A stretch of 64,000 nt of DNA from Oscillospiraceae bacterium (GCA_003531585.1 DQFX01000070.1:27918-91917); one strand, 5' to 3'. Shown: positions 52,745-61,501, counted from the stretch's first letter. Notes: generated by a model not told the origin, from the sequence alone. Program-made: numbers and translations.

Positions 52745-53758
52745 TCAATCCTCTTCCTTAACTCCGAGAGCCGCAATAGCGCTCGTCATTTCCTCTATCG
52801 CGTTCTTCTCAACGAACATCTTCGCCTGGCGGAACGCTCCCAGGAACGCCGCCGCGTCGGAGCTTCCGTGCGCCTTGAATACCGGCTTTGCTGTTCCCAG
52901 CAGCGGAGAGCCGCCGATGGTCTTGTAATCAAGCTGCTTTGTGATGTCGCCGAGCTGCTTCTTTACACAGAGCGCGCCTATCTTCGTCTTGAGATTTGCG
53001 AAGAACATTGATTTCAGCGACTGCTTCATGAGTATTCCCATGCCCTCGCACGCCTTCAGGAACACGTTTCCGGTGAACCCGTCGGTGACAAGGACGTCCA
53101 CCTTGCCGATGGGCGCGTCGCGGCCCTCGACGTAGCCGAGGAAATTGATGGAGGGCGTATTTCTGAGGAGCTTCACGGTCTCGTGCTCAAGCTCCCTGCC
53201 CTTTTCCTCCTCGGTGCCGATGTTCAGCAGACCTACGCGGGGCTTCTCTATCCCCATGGTTTTCTCCATGAAAATGCTTCCCAGTACGGCGAACTGCTGG
53301 AGCATTTCCGGACGGCACTCAAGGTTTGCGCCGCCGTCGACTACCGCGTATCTTCCGCCGCCGAGGCAGGGCATGAGCGGAACCAGCGCAGTCCTCTTGA
53401 CGCCCTTTATGCGCTTGCCGACCATAGTGCCGCCGACTACGATAGCCGCAGTGCTTCCCGCGCTGATGAACGCGTCGGCATTGCCTTCAGCGAGGTAATA
53501 CAGCGCCTTGCCCATTGAAGTGCCGGAATTCTCCTTGATGACCGACTTGGGAGCGTCCTCCGTAGTGATAACGCCCTCCGCATGCACCAGCTCGATGTGG
53601 CTGTCGGAGATATCCAGAGCCTTCATGCGCTCCATAAGTATCTTCTCATCGCCGGTTATCGCGATGTCGATTCCAAGCTCCTTAACCGCGAGAGCCGCGC
53701 CCTTTAATACTTCGTCCGGTGCGTTGTCGCCGCCGAATCCGTCTATAACTATTTTCAT
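52745..53758 (-). CDS. plsX: Phosphate acyltransferase PlsX
   Basis: 337 residues, makes acyl-phosphate from acyl-ACP for phospholipid synthesis. MKIVIDGFGGDNAPDEVLKG (usual DAMGGD is DGFGGD here), NADAFISAGSTAAIVVGGTM, DGGANLECRPEML, NIGTEEEKG and VTDGFTGNVFLKACEG are characteristic. The ATG at 53756-53758 follows GAGGA; an upstream in-frame ATG would overlap trmFO by about 60 bases and is rejected. Confidence 0.95.
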   Translation of the reverse strand: MKIVIDGFGGDNAPDEVLKGAALAVKELGIDIAITGDEKILMERMKALDISDSHIELVHAEGVITTEDAPKSVIKENSGTSMGKALYYLAEGNADAFISAGSTAAIVVGGTMVGKRIKGVKRTALVPLMPCLGGGRYAVVDGGANLECRPEMLQQFAVLGSIFMEKTMGIEKPRVGLLNIGTEEEKGRELEHETVKLLRNTPSINFLGYVEGRDAPIGKVDVLVTDGFTGNVFLKACEGMGILMKQSLKSMFFANLKTKIGALCVKKQLGDITKQLDYKTIGGSPLLGTAKPVFKAHGSSDAAAFLGAFRQAKMFVEKNAIEEMTSAIAALGVKEED

Positions 53759-53759
53759 A

Positions 53760-55082
53760 TTATGTATCCTCACTGTCGGAAAGAGCCTTGTCCAGGTCGG
53801 AAAGCGCTCTCTGTGCAAGCGCGCCGTAGCGCTCCTGCTTGCCTTTTATCACCCTGTCAAGGGACGGAAGTATGCCCATGCTGCTTGCCATCGGCTGAAA
53901 ATTCTCAACGGTAGGGTCGCTGATGTAGCTGCACAGCGCCCCCAGCATTGTCGTCCTGGGAAGCGTCAGCGGCTGCTTTCCGCTGAGCCTGTCGGCAAGC
54001 GCCCTTCCCGCGATGATTCCGGAAGCCGCGCTTTCAACGTAGCCCTCCACGCCGGTCATCTGACCTCCAAAAAATACATTGTCAGAACCGCGCAGCATGA
54101 ACCATTCGTCCAGCAGCCTAGGGCTGTCGAGGAACGTATTGCGGTGCATTACGCCATAGCGCACGAACTCCGCGTTTTCAAGCCCGGGTATCATCGAAAA
54201 TACGCGCTTCTGCTCGCCGAATTTCAGGTTGGTCTGGAATCCGACCAGGTTGTACATCGTGCCGTCCCTGTTCTCCTTGCGGAGCTGCACCGCCGCGTAG
54301 GGGCGCTTCCCGGTGCGCGGGTCGGTCAGCCCAACGGGCTTCATGCAGCCGTAGCGGACGCTCTCAAAGCCGCGCTTCGCGAGTACCTCCACCGGCATGC
54401 AGCCCTCGAACACCTTCATTCCCGCGGACTCCTCCGGGCGGTCGAACTCCTTTAAAGGAGCGCTCTCAGCGGTCACAAGCGCCTCGTAGAACGCCTCGTA
54501 TTCCTCCCGGGTCATGGGGCAGTTGACGTAATCCGCCTCGCCCTTGTCGTACCTCGTCTGGAAAAACGCCTTGCTGAAATCAATGCTGTCCGCCGAAACG
54601 ATGGGTGCCGCCGCGTCGTAAAAGCTCAGCCCCTCGCCGCACATGCCGCGTATTTTCTCGGCCAGCGCGTCGGAGGTCAGCGGACCTGTGCATATCACCG
54701 CGTTTTTTTCCGGAAGCTCGGTAACTTCTCCTTCTATCACCCGGATATTCGGAAAGCTCCTGACTATTCTCGTCACCTCGTCGGAAAACTCCGTGCGGTT
54801 TACCGCGAGAGCGCCTCCGGCAGGGACTGCGGTCTTTTCCGCAGCCTGGAGTATCACCGAACCGAACCGGCGCATTTCCTCCTTAAGCAGACCGCACGCG
54901 CTCTCAGGGCGCGCCGCCTTGAGCGAATTCGAGCAGACCAGCTCCGCAAAGCCCTCGTAGTGGTGCGCCGGGGAATATTTCTGCGGCTTCATTTCGTGTA
55001 GCTCAACGTCAAACCCGCGCCCTGCGAGCTGTACCGCCGCTTCGCACCCGGCGAGACCCGCGCCGATAACCTTAACTGTCAT
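53760..55082 (-). CDS. trmFO: Folate-dependent tRNA U54 methyltransferase TrmFO
   Basis: 440 residues, FAD- and methylenetetrahydrofolate-dependent formation of m5U54 (T) in tRNA. The N-terminal FAD motif is VIGAGLAGCEAAVQLAGRG, followed by ELHEMKPQKYSPAHH. LVCSNSLKA, TGPLTSDAL, YVNCPMTREEYEAFY and FFGGQMTGVEGYVESAASG are family blocks. It overlaps topA by 11 bases; the topA-trmFO pair is standard in Firmicutes. Confidence 0.96.
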   Translation of the reverse strand: MTVKVIGAGLAGCEAAVQLAGRGFDVELHEMKPQKYSPAHHYEGFAELVCSNSLKAARPESACGLLKEEMRRFGSVILQAAEKTAVPAGGALAVNRTEFSDEVTRIVRSFPNIRVIEGEVTELPEKNAVICTGPLTSDALAEKIRGMCGEGLSFYDAAAPIVSADSIDFSKAFFQTRYDKGEADYVNCPMTREEYEAFYEALVTAESAPLKEFDRPEESAGMKVFEGCMPVEVLAKRGFESVRYGCMKPVGLTDPRTGKRPYAAVQLRKENRDGTMYNLVGFQTNLKFGEQKRVFSMIPGLENAEFVRYGVMHRNTFLDSPRLLDEWFMLRGSDNVFFGGQMTGVEGYVESAASGIIAGRALADRLSGKQPLTLPRTTMLGALCSYISDPTVENFQPMASSMGILPSLDRVIKGKQERYGALAQRALSDLDKALSDSEDT

Positions 55083-57186
55083 TGCTCTTATCCTTTGAAT
55101 CTGCGCCGTCGAGGGGGCGTTCGTAGCCGCAGCCCTCCTTCGCGCAATATATCTTACCCTGTCTGCCGGTTTTCTTGAAGAGAGTAGCCCCGCACTGCGG
55201 ACATTTCTCCGAAATCGGCAGATCCCACGTCATGAAGTTGCAGTTCTGATAGTCCTCGCAGCCGTAGAACGGCTTGCCCTTCTTGGACTTCTTCGCAAGC
55301 ATCTTCTTGCCGCACTTCGGGCAGTTACCCTGGGTTTCAGTGACTATCTTCTTGGTGAACTTGCACTCCGGAAATCCGCTGCACCCGAGGAACTTTCCGA
55401 ACGGACCTATCTTGATAACCATCGGCTTTCCGCACTCTTCGCAGATAACGTCGGTGGGCTCGTCGGGAACCTTCACGCGCTTGCCCTCCATATCGGCTTC
55501 CGCCTTTTCAAGCGTTTTCGCGAAATTGCCGTAGAATCTCCGCAGGATATCCACCCAGTTCACTGTACCGTGTTCGATGTTATCAAGTTCCGTCTCCATC
55601 TTAGCCGTGAATTTGACGTCTACTATATCGTTGAAGTGTTCCTTAAGCAGCTCGGTAATTACCTCTCCGAGCGCCGTTGGCTTTATCTGATTTCCCTGCT
55701 CGCGCTCGACATAGTGGCGGTCGATGATCGTGGAGATAGTCGGCGCATAGGTCGACGGTCTGCCGATACCATTTTCCTCAAGCTCCTTGATGAGGGAGGC
55801 TTCGTTGTAGCGTGCCGGCGGCTGTGTGAAGTGTTGATTTCCGAGCACTTCCTTCGCGGTGAGCTTCTCGCCCTTTTCCAGCTTCGGGAGCGCTCCGCTC
55901 TGCTCGTTGTCGGCGTCCTTAGTTTCCTCGTAGAGCTTGGTGAATCCGTCGAACTTCACAGAATAGCCGCTGCTCTTGAAAAGGCAGCCTGCGGCTGTGA
56001 TGTCCGCAGCAACGGTATCAAGGACGGCATTCTGCATCTGGCTTGCCATGAAGCGCTCCCAGATGAGCTTGTAGAGCTTATACTGGTCGGAGCTCAGCGA
56101 AGCCTTTACCTTGTCGGGCGTCAGGCTGACCGTGGTGGGACGTATCGCCTCGTGGGCGTCCTGCGCGTTGTTCTTCGATTTGAACACCCGTGGCTTCTCA
56201 GGGAGATACTCCGCGCCGTAAAGCTCCTTGATGAGGTCTGCGGCGGCAGCCTTAGCCTCGTCGGAGATACGCAGCGAATCGGTTCTCATATAGGTTATCA
56301 GACCGACGGCGCCCATTCCCGCAACGTCGATACCTTCGTACAGCTCCTGTGCCGCCTTCATTGTACGGCGGGACTGGAAGGAATAGCGGCGGCTCGCCTC
56401 CTGCTGGAGGGTTGAGGTGGTAAACGGCGGAGCGGGCTGCTTCTTGCGCTGTGACTTCTTCAGCCCGGTAACGATGAACTCCGCACCCTTGAGGCGCTCA
56501 AGGAGCTTGTCAGCCTCCTCCTTGCTGCCGATGGACACCTTTTCCCCGTCGACTTCGCTGAGCTTCGCCGGGAAAGCCTTCTTTGAAGAAGCCGCGAGCA
56601 GCTTTGCGTCAACGCTCCAGTACTCCTGGGAAACGAAGCTGCGGATCTCGTTCTCGCGGTCGACGATGATACGCACCGCAACGGACTGCACGCGTCCTGC
56701 GGACAGACCGCGCCTTACCTTCTTCCAGAGGAACGGAGACAGCTTATAACCTACTATTCTGTCAAGGATACGGCGCGCCTGCTGTGCGTCGACTATGTTT
56801 GTGTCGATACAGCGCGGGGCGCTCATTCCTGCCTTTACGCCGGTTTTGGTGATCTCATTGAATGTAACGCGCACCGGAGCCTTCTCGTCGATATTCAGAA
56901 GGTGCGACAGATGCCATGCTATCGCTTCGCCCTCTCTATCCGGGTCGGTCGCGAGGTAGACGATATCGCTCGCCTTAGCGTGTTTTTTTAGCTCCTTTAT
57001 GACCTCCGCCTTGTCCTTCATATTGACGTACTGCGGAGCAAAATCGTGCTCCACGTCAACGCCGAGCTTGGACTTCGGCAGGTCGATTATATGACCGGTG
57101 GAGGCTATTACGTCATAGCCCTCGCCGAGGTACTTCTTAACGGTTTTCGCCTTTGACGGCGACTCCAGTATTACTAGATGCGGCAC
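55072..57186 (-). CDS. topA: DNA topoisomerase I
   Basis: 704 residues, type IA topoisomerase relaxing negative supercoils. The TOPRIM domain opens with LVILESPSKAKTVKKYLG and contains YLATDPDREGEAIAWHL. The active-site Tyr lies in LITYMRTDSLRIS. Three C-terminal Cys4 zinc ribbons follow, starting with CEECGKPMVIK, CPKCGKKMLAK and CPQCGATLFKK. The start is GTG (57184-57186), preceded by AGGGGGA at about 8 bases. The upstream 157 bases hold three hairpins. Confidence 0.97.
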   Translation of the reverse strand: MPHLVILESPSKAKTVKKYLGEGYDVIASTGHIIDLPKSKLGVDVEHDFAPQYVNMKDKAEVIKELKKHAKASDIVYLATDPDREGEAIAWHLSHLLNIDEKAPVRVTFNEITKTGVKAGMSAPRCIDTNIVDAQQARRILDRIVGYKLSPFLWKKVRRGLSAGRVQSVAVRIIVDRENEIRSFVSQEYWSVDAKLLAASSKKAFPAKLSEVDGEKVSIGSKEEADKLLERLKGAEFIVTGLKKSQRKKQPAPPFTTSTLQQEASRRYSFQSRRTMKAAQELYEGIDVAGMGAVGLITYMRTDSLRISDEAKAAAADLIKELYGAEYLPEKPRVFKSKNNAQDAHEAIRPTTVSLTPDKVKASLSSDQYKLYKLIWERFMASQMQNAVLDTVAADITAAGCLFKSSGYSVKFDGFTKLYEETKDADNEQSGALPKLEKGEKLTAKEVLGNQHFTQPPARYNEASLIKELEENGIGRPSTYAPTISTIIDRHYVEREQGNQIKPTALGEVITELLKEHFNDIVDVKFTAKMETELDNIEHGTVNWVDILRRFYGNFAKTLEKAEADMEGKRVKVPDEPTDVICEECGKPMVIKIGPFGKFLGCSGFPECKFTKKIVTETQGNCPKCGKKMLAKKSKKGKPFYGCEDYQNCNFMTWDLPISEKCPQCGATLFKKTGRQGKIYCAKEGCGYERPLDGADSKDKSNDS

Positions 57187-57230
57187 AGAGTTTCCCCCTA
57201 AATTTTCTGATTTGCGCCCATCAGGGCATT

Positions 57231-57331
57231 AGGCAGTGCAAAGCCGAAAGTCAGCTTATGGTTTTGCACTGCCTGCTGCGTCACCGCAGCAGAACATACG
57301 CGAATAAGCCGGGCAGGTCATGTCCAGCTTA
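57231..57331. repeat. Cluster of three perfect hairpins between trmH-like gene and topA
   Basis: A 12-bp stem AGGCAGTGCAAA/TTTGCACTGCCT (57231-57274, 20-base loop), an 8-bp CTGCTGCG/CGCAGCAG stem with a TCAC loop (57273-57292), and an 8-bp stem (TAAGCTGG with CCGGCTTA in the minus-strand RNA) at 57305-57331. None has a T-run on the transcribed side, so they are not ordinary terminators. They may be an mRNA processing or stability element or a small palindromic repeat. Confidence 0.55.
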
Positions 57332-57343
57332 AAAAATATCGTT

Positions 57344-58114
57344 TCAGCGCCTGGAAATCTCCCAGAGCAGGATTGCGGCTGCGGCTCCCGCGTTCAGCGA
57401 TTCCGCGCCGGATATCGGGATATACACCGCCTGGTCGCAGACCTCCGCGGTCTCCCGGGAGATCCCCGCACCCTCGCTGCCTATCACAACTGCGGCATGC
57501 TCCGGGAAATCAAGCGTCCCGAGCTTTGCGGCAGAGCTGTCCAGCATTGAACCGTAGACCCTGAATCCGCGCTCTTTCAGCCCGGTTATTATCCCCGGAA
57601 GTTCCCCGATAATACACGGTAGCCTCAGTGCGCTTCCCATCGAAGCGCGGAGCGTTTTCGGCGACCAGACATCGGCGCAGTCATGAGAAAGCGCCGCCCC
57701 GTCAAATCCGAGAGCCTCCGCGGTGCGCAGTATCGTCCCGACGTTCCCGGGATCCTGGACTCCGTCGAGCAGCACCAGCCGCCCGGCACCGTCCGGAATT
57801 CCGGAGCGCTCCGGCTTCTCCGCGACGGCGAACAGCCCCTGCGGAGCCTTCGTATCCGAAATATATTCCGCTACTTCCTGAGATATCACAGCGAACTCCC
57901 CGGCGCTGCGAAGCGCCTGAGCGGTCTGCGGATATTTTGAGATCGCGTTTTCAGTCGCGAGCGCGGAAATTATCCGGAATCCGGATTTTGCAAGCTCTCC
58001 GCAGAGATGATCTCCCTCAACGGCGAAAACGCCCTCGGAATCGCGCAGCTTTTTCTCCCGGAGAATGTCGCGGAAGCGCCTTACGGCGTCGTTTTTTCTC
58101 GATGTAATGATCAA
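57344..58114 (-). CDS. TrmH/SpoU-family RNA 2'-O-methyltransferase
   Basis: 256 residues. An N-terminal RNA-binding-like region precedes the SPOUT domain with the three motifs LDGVQDPGNVGTILRTAEAL, VIGSEGAGISRET and IPISGAESLNAGAAAAILL. Members methylate ribose in rRNA or tRNA; target unknown. The start codon is TTG (58112-58114) after AGGGGGA; no ATG is available near it. It follows the rplT terminator by about 25 bases and is often found near infC-rpmI-rplT in clostridia. Confidence 0.88.
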   Translation of the reverse strand: MIITSRKNDAVRRFRDILREKKLRDSEGVFAVEGDHLCGELAKSGFRIISALATENAISKYPQTAQALRSAGEFAVISQEVAEYISDTKAPQGLFAVAEKPERSGIPDGAGRLVLLDGVQDPGNVGTILRTAEALGFDGAALSHDCADVWSPKTLRASMGSALRLPCIIGELPGIITGLKERGFRVYGSMLDSSAAKLGTLDFPEHAAVVIGSEGAGISRETAEVCDQAVYIPISGAESLNAGAAAAILLWEISRR

Positions 58115-58138
58115 CGGTGCAAATCCCCCTACATAGCG

Positions 58139-58171
58139 AAAAATCTCACGCCCCGGAACAGAACGTGAGAT
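58139..58171 (-). terminator. Terminator after rplT
   Basis: On the minus strand ATCTCACG/CGTGAGAT (8 bp, 13-base loop) followed by TTTTCG (T-run 58139-58143). It ends the infC-rpmI-rplT operon 10 bases past the rplT stop. Confidence 0.8.
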
Positions 58172-58180
58172 ATTTGCACC

Positions 58181-58534
58181 TTAAAGCGCTGCCTTAGCCT
58201 TCTCTGTCAGAGCAGTGAAGCCAGCTGCGTCATTGATTGCGATCTCGGAGAGCATCTTTCTGTTCAGAGTGATGCCAGCCTTCTTCAGACCGTTCATGAA
58301 AGTGGAATAGTTCATGCCGTTGGACTTAGCAGCAGCAGAAATTCTGGTGATCCAGAGCTTTCTGAAGTCTCTCTTCTTGAGACGTCTGCCGATGTAAGCA
58401 TACTGACCGGACTTCCATACAGCTTCCTTAGCAGTCTTGAAAAGTCTGCTCTTGCCGCCCCAGTAGCCCTTTGCCAGCTTTAATGTTCTATTTCTTCTCT
58501 TACGAGTTGCGAGTGCGCCCTTTACGCGTGCCAT
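58181..58534 (-). CDS. rplT: 50S ribosomal protein L20
   Basis: 117 residues, the normal length. MARVKGALATRKRRNRTLKL, AKGYWGGKSRLFKTAKEAV, YAYIGRRLKKRDFRKLWITR and GMNYSTFMNGLKKAGI are diagnostic. It is an early-assembling 23S-binding protein and, in other bacteria, the repressor of its own operon through the leader before infC. Confidence 0.98.
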   Translation of the reverse strand: MARVKGALATRKRRNRTLKLAKGYWGGKSRLFKTAKEAVWKSGQYAYIGRRLKKRDFRKLWITRISAAAKSNGMNYSTFMNGLKKAGITLNRKMLSEIAINDAAGFTALTEKAKAAL

Positions 58535-58583
58535 GTTACATTACCTCCTGTTATTTTTGTCTGCGGACTCATTCCGCGGTCGA

Positions 58584-58781
58584 TTATTTATACGGAATAA
58601 GGCTCTTTACAGCAGCTACGTTGGTAACGTCTGCATATGCGCCAGCACGCAGGCCTCTCTTGCGCTTGGTGGACTTCTTGGTCAGAATGTGGCGTCTGTT
58701 GGTGTGACCCATCTTTACCAGACCGTTCTTGGTCAGCTTGAAGCGCTTCTTAGCACCGCTGTGAGTTTTGATCTTAGGCAT
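58584..58781 (-). CDS. rpmI: 50S ribosomal protein L35
   Basis: 65 residues. MPKIKTHSGAKKRFKLTKNG, HTNRRHILTKKSTKRKRGLR and the short C-terminus are typical of L35. It lies between infC and rplT in the universal order. An AAGGAGGA-type box precedes the ATG (AAGGAGGATAACAC). Confidence 0.98.
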   Translation of the reverse strand: MPKIKTHSGAKKRFKLTKNGLVKMGHTNRRHILTKKSTKRKRGLRAGAYADVTNVAAVKSLIPYK

Positions 58782-58834
58782 TGTGTTATCCTCCTTGAGT
58801 TTTCATTAAAGTGTGCCGCTCGACTGCGCCTATC

Positions 58835-59350
58835 TTACTTCTTGGGGCTGAGAACTATCGCGTAGTTCTTGCCCTCAAGCTTTGACGGCTTCTCAGAACC
58901 GCCGTACTCTGAAACGGCATCGAGGAATTTCTTCATCAGCTCTTCGCTGAGATTCATGTGCGACATCTCTCTTGCACGTCTGAAGCGGATAGTGACCTTT
59001 ACCTTGTCACCGTTCTGGAGGAATTTGATGCAGTTCTTTACCTTGATGTTGAAGTCGTTGGTGTCGATGTTCAGGGACATCTTGATCTCCTTGACCTCAG
59101 CCTGCTTCTGGTTCTTCCGGGCTTCCTTCTCCCTCTTGGTCTGCTCAAAACGGTATTTGCCGAAATCCATGATGCGGCATACCGGAGGAGTCGCTGTAGG
59201 AGCGATGAGTACGAGATCGAGATCTGCTTCGATCGCCTTATTGAGTGCGTCAGCCGTAGCCATAATGCCGAGCTGCTCGCCGTCAGCGCCGATTACTCTT
59301 ACTTCCTTCTCGCGGATATCCTCGTTGATGAGCTGTTCTTTCGTGCCGAT
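58835..59350 (-). CDS. infC: Translation initiation factor IF-3, probable AUC start
   Basis: 171 residues from the proposed start. LINEDIREKEVRVIGADGEQ begins the N-domain; the linker is Lys-rich (EQTKREKEARKNQKQAEVK), and the C-domain has KMSLNIDTNDFNIKVKN and KVKVTIRFRRAREMSH. No ATG, GTG or TTG in frame fits: the in-frame upstream ATG (59450-59452) lies beyond the attenuator and lacks a ribosome binding site. An ATC codon at 59348-59350 lies exactly 9 bases after AAAGGCGG (59360-59367), and the protein from there has normal length. IF-3 genes in other bacteria use AUU or similar codons for autocontrol. Confidence 0.93.
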   Translation of the reverse strand: MGTKEQLINEDIREKEVRVIGADGEQLGIMATADALNKAIEADLDLVLIAPTATPPVCRIMDFGKYRFEQTKREKEARKNQKQAEVKEIKMSLNIDTNDFNIKVKNCIKFLQNGDKVKVTIRFRRAREMSHMNLSEELMKKFLDAVSEYGGSEKPSKLEGKNYAIVLSPKK

Positions 59351-59387
59351 ATCAAAGCACCGCCTTTCTAAATTACGTTTCAGCCTT

Positions 59388-59431
59388 GAAATAAAATAAG
59401 CGTGAGTACACACGCTCACGCTTAACTGAAA
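59388..59431 (-). promoter_or_regulatory. Attenuator-like hairpin in infC leader (L20-leader type)
   Basis: On the minus strand TAAGCGTGAG/CTCACGCTTA (59415-59424 with 59397-59406; 8-base loop) is followed by TTTTATTTC (59388-59396), a terminator inside the leader. An outer TTTCAG/CTGAAA pair (59426-59431 and 59378-59383) gives another fold. The leader runs about 165 bases from the promoter. By analogy with Bacillus, L20 could control termination here. Confidence 0.7.
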
Positions 59432-59523
59432 TGCCTCTCGGCTTATTCTCATTAAACATACCGCGCCTGACAGACTTAACGCCGGCGGGTGAGAGTGTGG
59501 TGGCTCTGCTTTATTACTCGAAT

Positions 59524-59552
59524 ATTATAACACCACAAACTCAATTTGTCAA
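59524..59552 (-). promoter_or_regulatory. Promoter of infC-rpmI-rplT (consensus, extended -10)
   Basis: On the minus strand TTGACA (59547-59552), 17 bases, TATAAT (59524-59529) preceded by TGT (extended -10). The -35 overlaps the stop codon of the EAL gene. Confidence 0.92.
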
Positions 59553-61501
59553 GTAGTTTTCTGAATTTTTTCAGAAATATTCTGATTTTCTTTCAGGAAC
59601 TCAAGATACTTGTCAGCCGGGACCGGCTTCTGATAGTAATAGCCCTGGAGGTAATCGCAGCCCATATCAATGAGCAGCTTCGCCATCTTCCTGGTCTCCA
59701 CGCCCTCGACTACTATGCGCTTTTTCAGCGATTTCAGCATATCAACGGTGTGCTTCAGGATCACGAACGCTTCTTCGTTCTCCATTGCCGGCCACAGGAT
59801 ACTCTTGTCAATTTTAACAATATCCATCGGCAGCGTTATCAGGTAGTTTGCAGTGGAGAACCCCGTGCCATAGTCGTCCATGGAGAATGTAACGCCCTTT
59901 GAGATCAGGCAGTTCATGTTCTTCAGCAGCGCGTCGTAGTTTGCGAGGCCTGCCGTCTCGGTTATCTCGAAATTTATCTCCTCGGGAGGTATTCCGTACT
60001 CCGCCATTATCTCCATAAGACGGTCGGAAAGCTGTTCCTGCACACACTGGAGAACCGACAGGTTCACCTCGATGTACTTCACGCCGAGAGCCTGCGCCTG
60101 CCCGCTTTTCATGAACTCGCACACCTTGCGGAACGCGATCTCGCCTATCTCGATTATCATGCCGTTGGATTCCGCCAGGGGTATGAACTCCTCGGGGCTG
60201 ACGTAGCCAAGCTCCGGATCCTTCATTCTGATAAGCGCCTCGGAACACACAAACCCATGCTCCGCCGGCTCGTAGATGGGCTGGTAGTACATCTCGAAGC
60301 TCTTGTTGACGATACAGTTCTTGATGGTGCTGAGAATGTGCATTTCGCGCTTTTTGGCGGTGATCGACTCCTTGCTTGCGACGAACACGCTGCCTTCCGC
60401 CTTTTCAGTGGTTCGCAGGGTGTACTCTATCGCGTCGCGGACGTCCTCCGCGGACTGCGCGAAATCCGGATAGCGCACGACGCATATCTTCGGAGTGAGA
60501 TTCGCTTCTATTCCGTGGATCTTCACCGGCTTTGAGAATATGCTGAGTATCCTGTCGCTAAGGTATTTTTCGGTTATCTTGCGCTTTTCGTTAGTGAACA
60601 TCGCGAACTCGCAGCCGCCGAGGTGGTACACCTCCCCGGTGCCGAATCCGGACATCAGCTTCGCCGCGACCGCTCTTGGAGCCGCGCTGCGCTCTCCCAC
60701 GCTGAACAGCCCGTTGATATAATTCAGCCCATCGAACCGAAACGCTGCGATGGTAAAAGGCTTACTTTCGTCAATGCGGACTTCCACACTGTTGAAAAAT
60801 GCTTCGTCGTTGAAGCAGTCGGCGGCCTTATCAGTGAAATCGTCGGGGTTCTGTATAATTATAAGGAACATCACGAGAACCAGCGCAATAGCGTAGTTCC
60901 CCATCACCTGCTGCGGAAGGAGGAGCTGCACAACTGTAGCCGCGACGGTCACAACGAAGAAAAAAAGCATCGAAGCCGCCTGGATAGTTTCGCTCTTGCG
61001 GCGGTACTTTACGAACATGAACGAGCCGAACATCATCAGCATCAACGCTATGACCGGATAGACATAGAACAGCGGTCCGTGGCAGTACTCCATATTGTCG
61101 TTAAAGTAAATTATCAGCTTCGTGAGCGGCGTTGTGACAAGCAGCAGGGTTTCCGCGCCAATAAGCGAAAGCGTGAAAACCAAACTCGCCTTTGACATCT
61201 TGTTCCTCTTTGTGAGCGCAATAACGTACATCATATAGAGGATAGCTTCAAAGTCGTAGAAGAGCAGGTACGATATATGTATGACGTAGTTCAGCCACAG
61301 CGGAAGTGACGACGCCACCGACAGCGACTTCATCGCAAACACGTGGGTAAGCGACGAAAAGAACGTGCAGATAAGCATTCCGGCGTAGATACGGTTTGAC
61401 ATTCCCGGGTACTTCCGGCGGGCGCAGAAGATCAGCACTAGGACAGTGATAAGCCCCATCGCAGCGTATTCATATTCAACCGCATAGCTGACCGTATTCA
61501 T
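59549..61501 (-). CDS. Membrane EAL-domain protein (c-di-GMP phosphodiesterase candidate)
   Basis: 650 residues. About seven or eight membrane helices lie in residues 12-217. A GGDEF-like domain (about 240-385) has a degenerate site, GGCEF at 295-299, so cyclase activity is unlikely. The EAL domain (about 395-640) keeps EAL at 421-423, NFEITET (510-516), MDDYGTGFS (541-549), DIVKIDKS, VVEGVET and QGYYYQKPVP, so phosphodiesterase activity is likely. It is a single gene with its own strong promoter; no other c-di-GMP gene is in the window. The start follows GGAGGT. Confidence 0.9.
   Translation of the reverse strand: MNTVSYAVEYEYAAMGLITVLVLIFCARRKYPGMSNRIYAGMLICTFFSSLTHVFAMKSLSVASSLPLWLNYVIHISYLLFYDFEAILYMMYVIALTKRNKMSKASLVFTLSLIGAETLLLVTTPLTKLIIYFNDNMEYCHGPLFYVYPVIALMLMMFGSFMFVKYRRKSETIQAASMLFFFVVTVAATVVQLLLPQQVMGNYAIALVLVMFLIIIQNPDDFTDKAADCFNDEAFFNSVEVRIDESKPFTIAAFRFDGLNYINGLFSVGERSAAPRAVAAKLMSGFGTGEVYHLGGCEFAMFTNEKRKITEKYLSDRILSIFSKPVKIHGIEANLTPKICVVRYPDFAQSAEDVRDAIEYTLRTTEKAEGSVFVASKESITAKKREMHILSTIKNCIVNKSFEMYYQPIYEPAEHGFVCSEALIRMKDPELGYVSPEEFIPLAESNGMIIEIGEIAFRKVCEFMKSGQAQALGVKYIEVNLSVLQCVQEQLSDRLMEIMAEYGIPPEEINFEITETAGLANYDALLKNMNCLISKGVTFSMDDYGTGFSTANYLITLPMDIVKIDKSILWPAMENEEAFVILKHTVDMLKSLKKRIVVEGVETRKMAKLLIDMGCDYLQGYYYQKPVPADKYLEFLKENQNISEKIQKTT

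Noticed and set aside
59351..59452. Upstream in-frame ATG extension of infC
   Set aside because: It would read through the attenuator hairpin, lacks a ribosome binding site and makes IF-3 about 34 residues too long.
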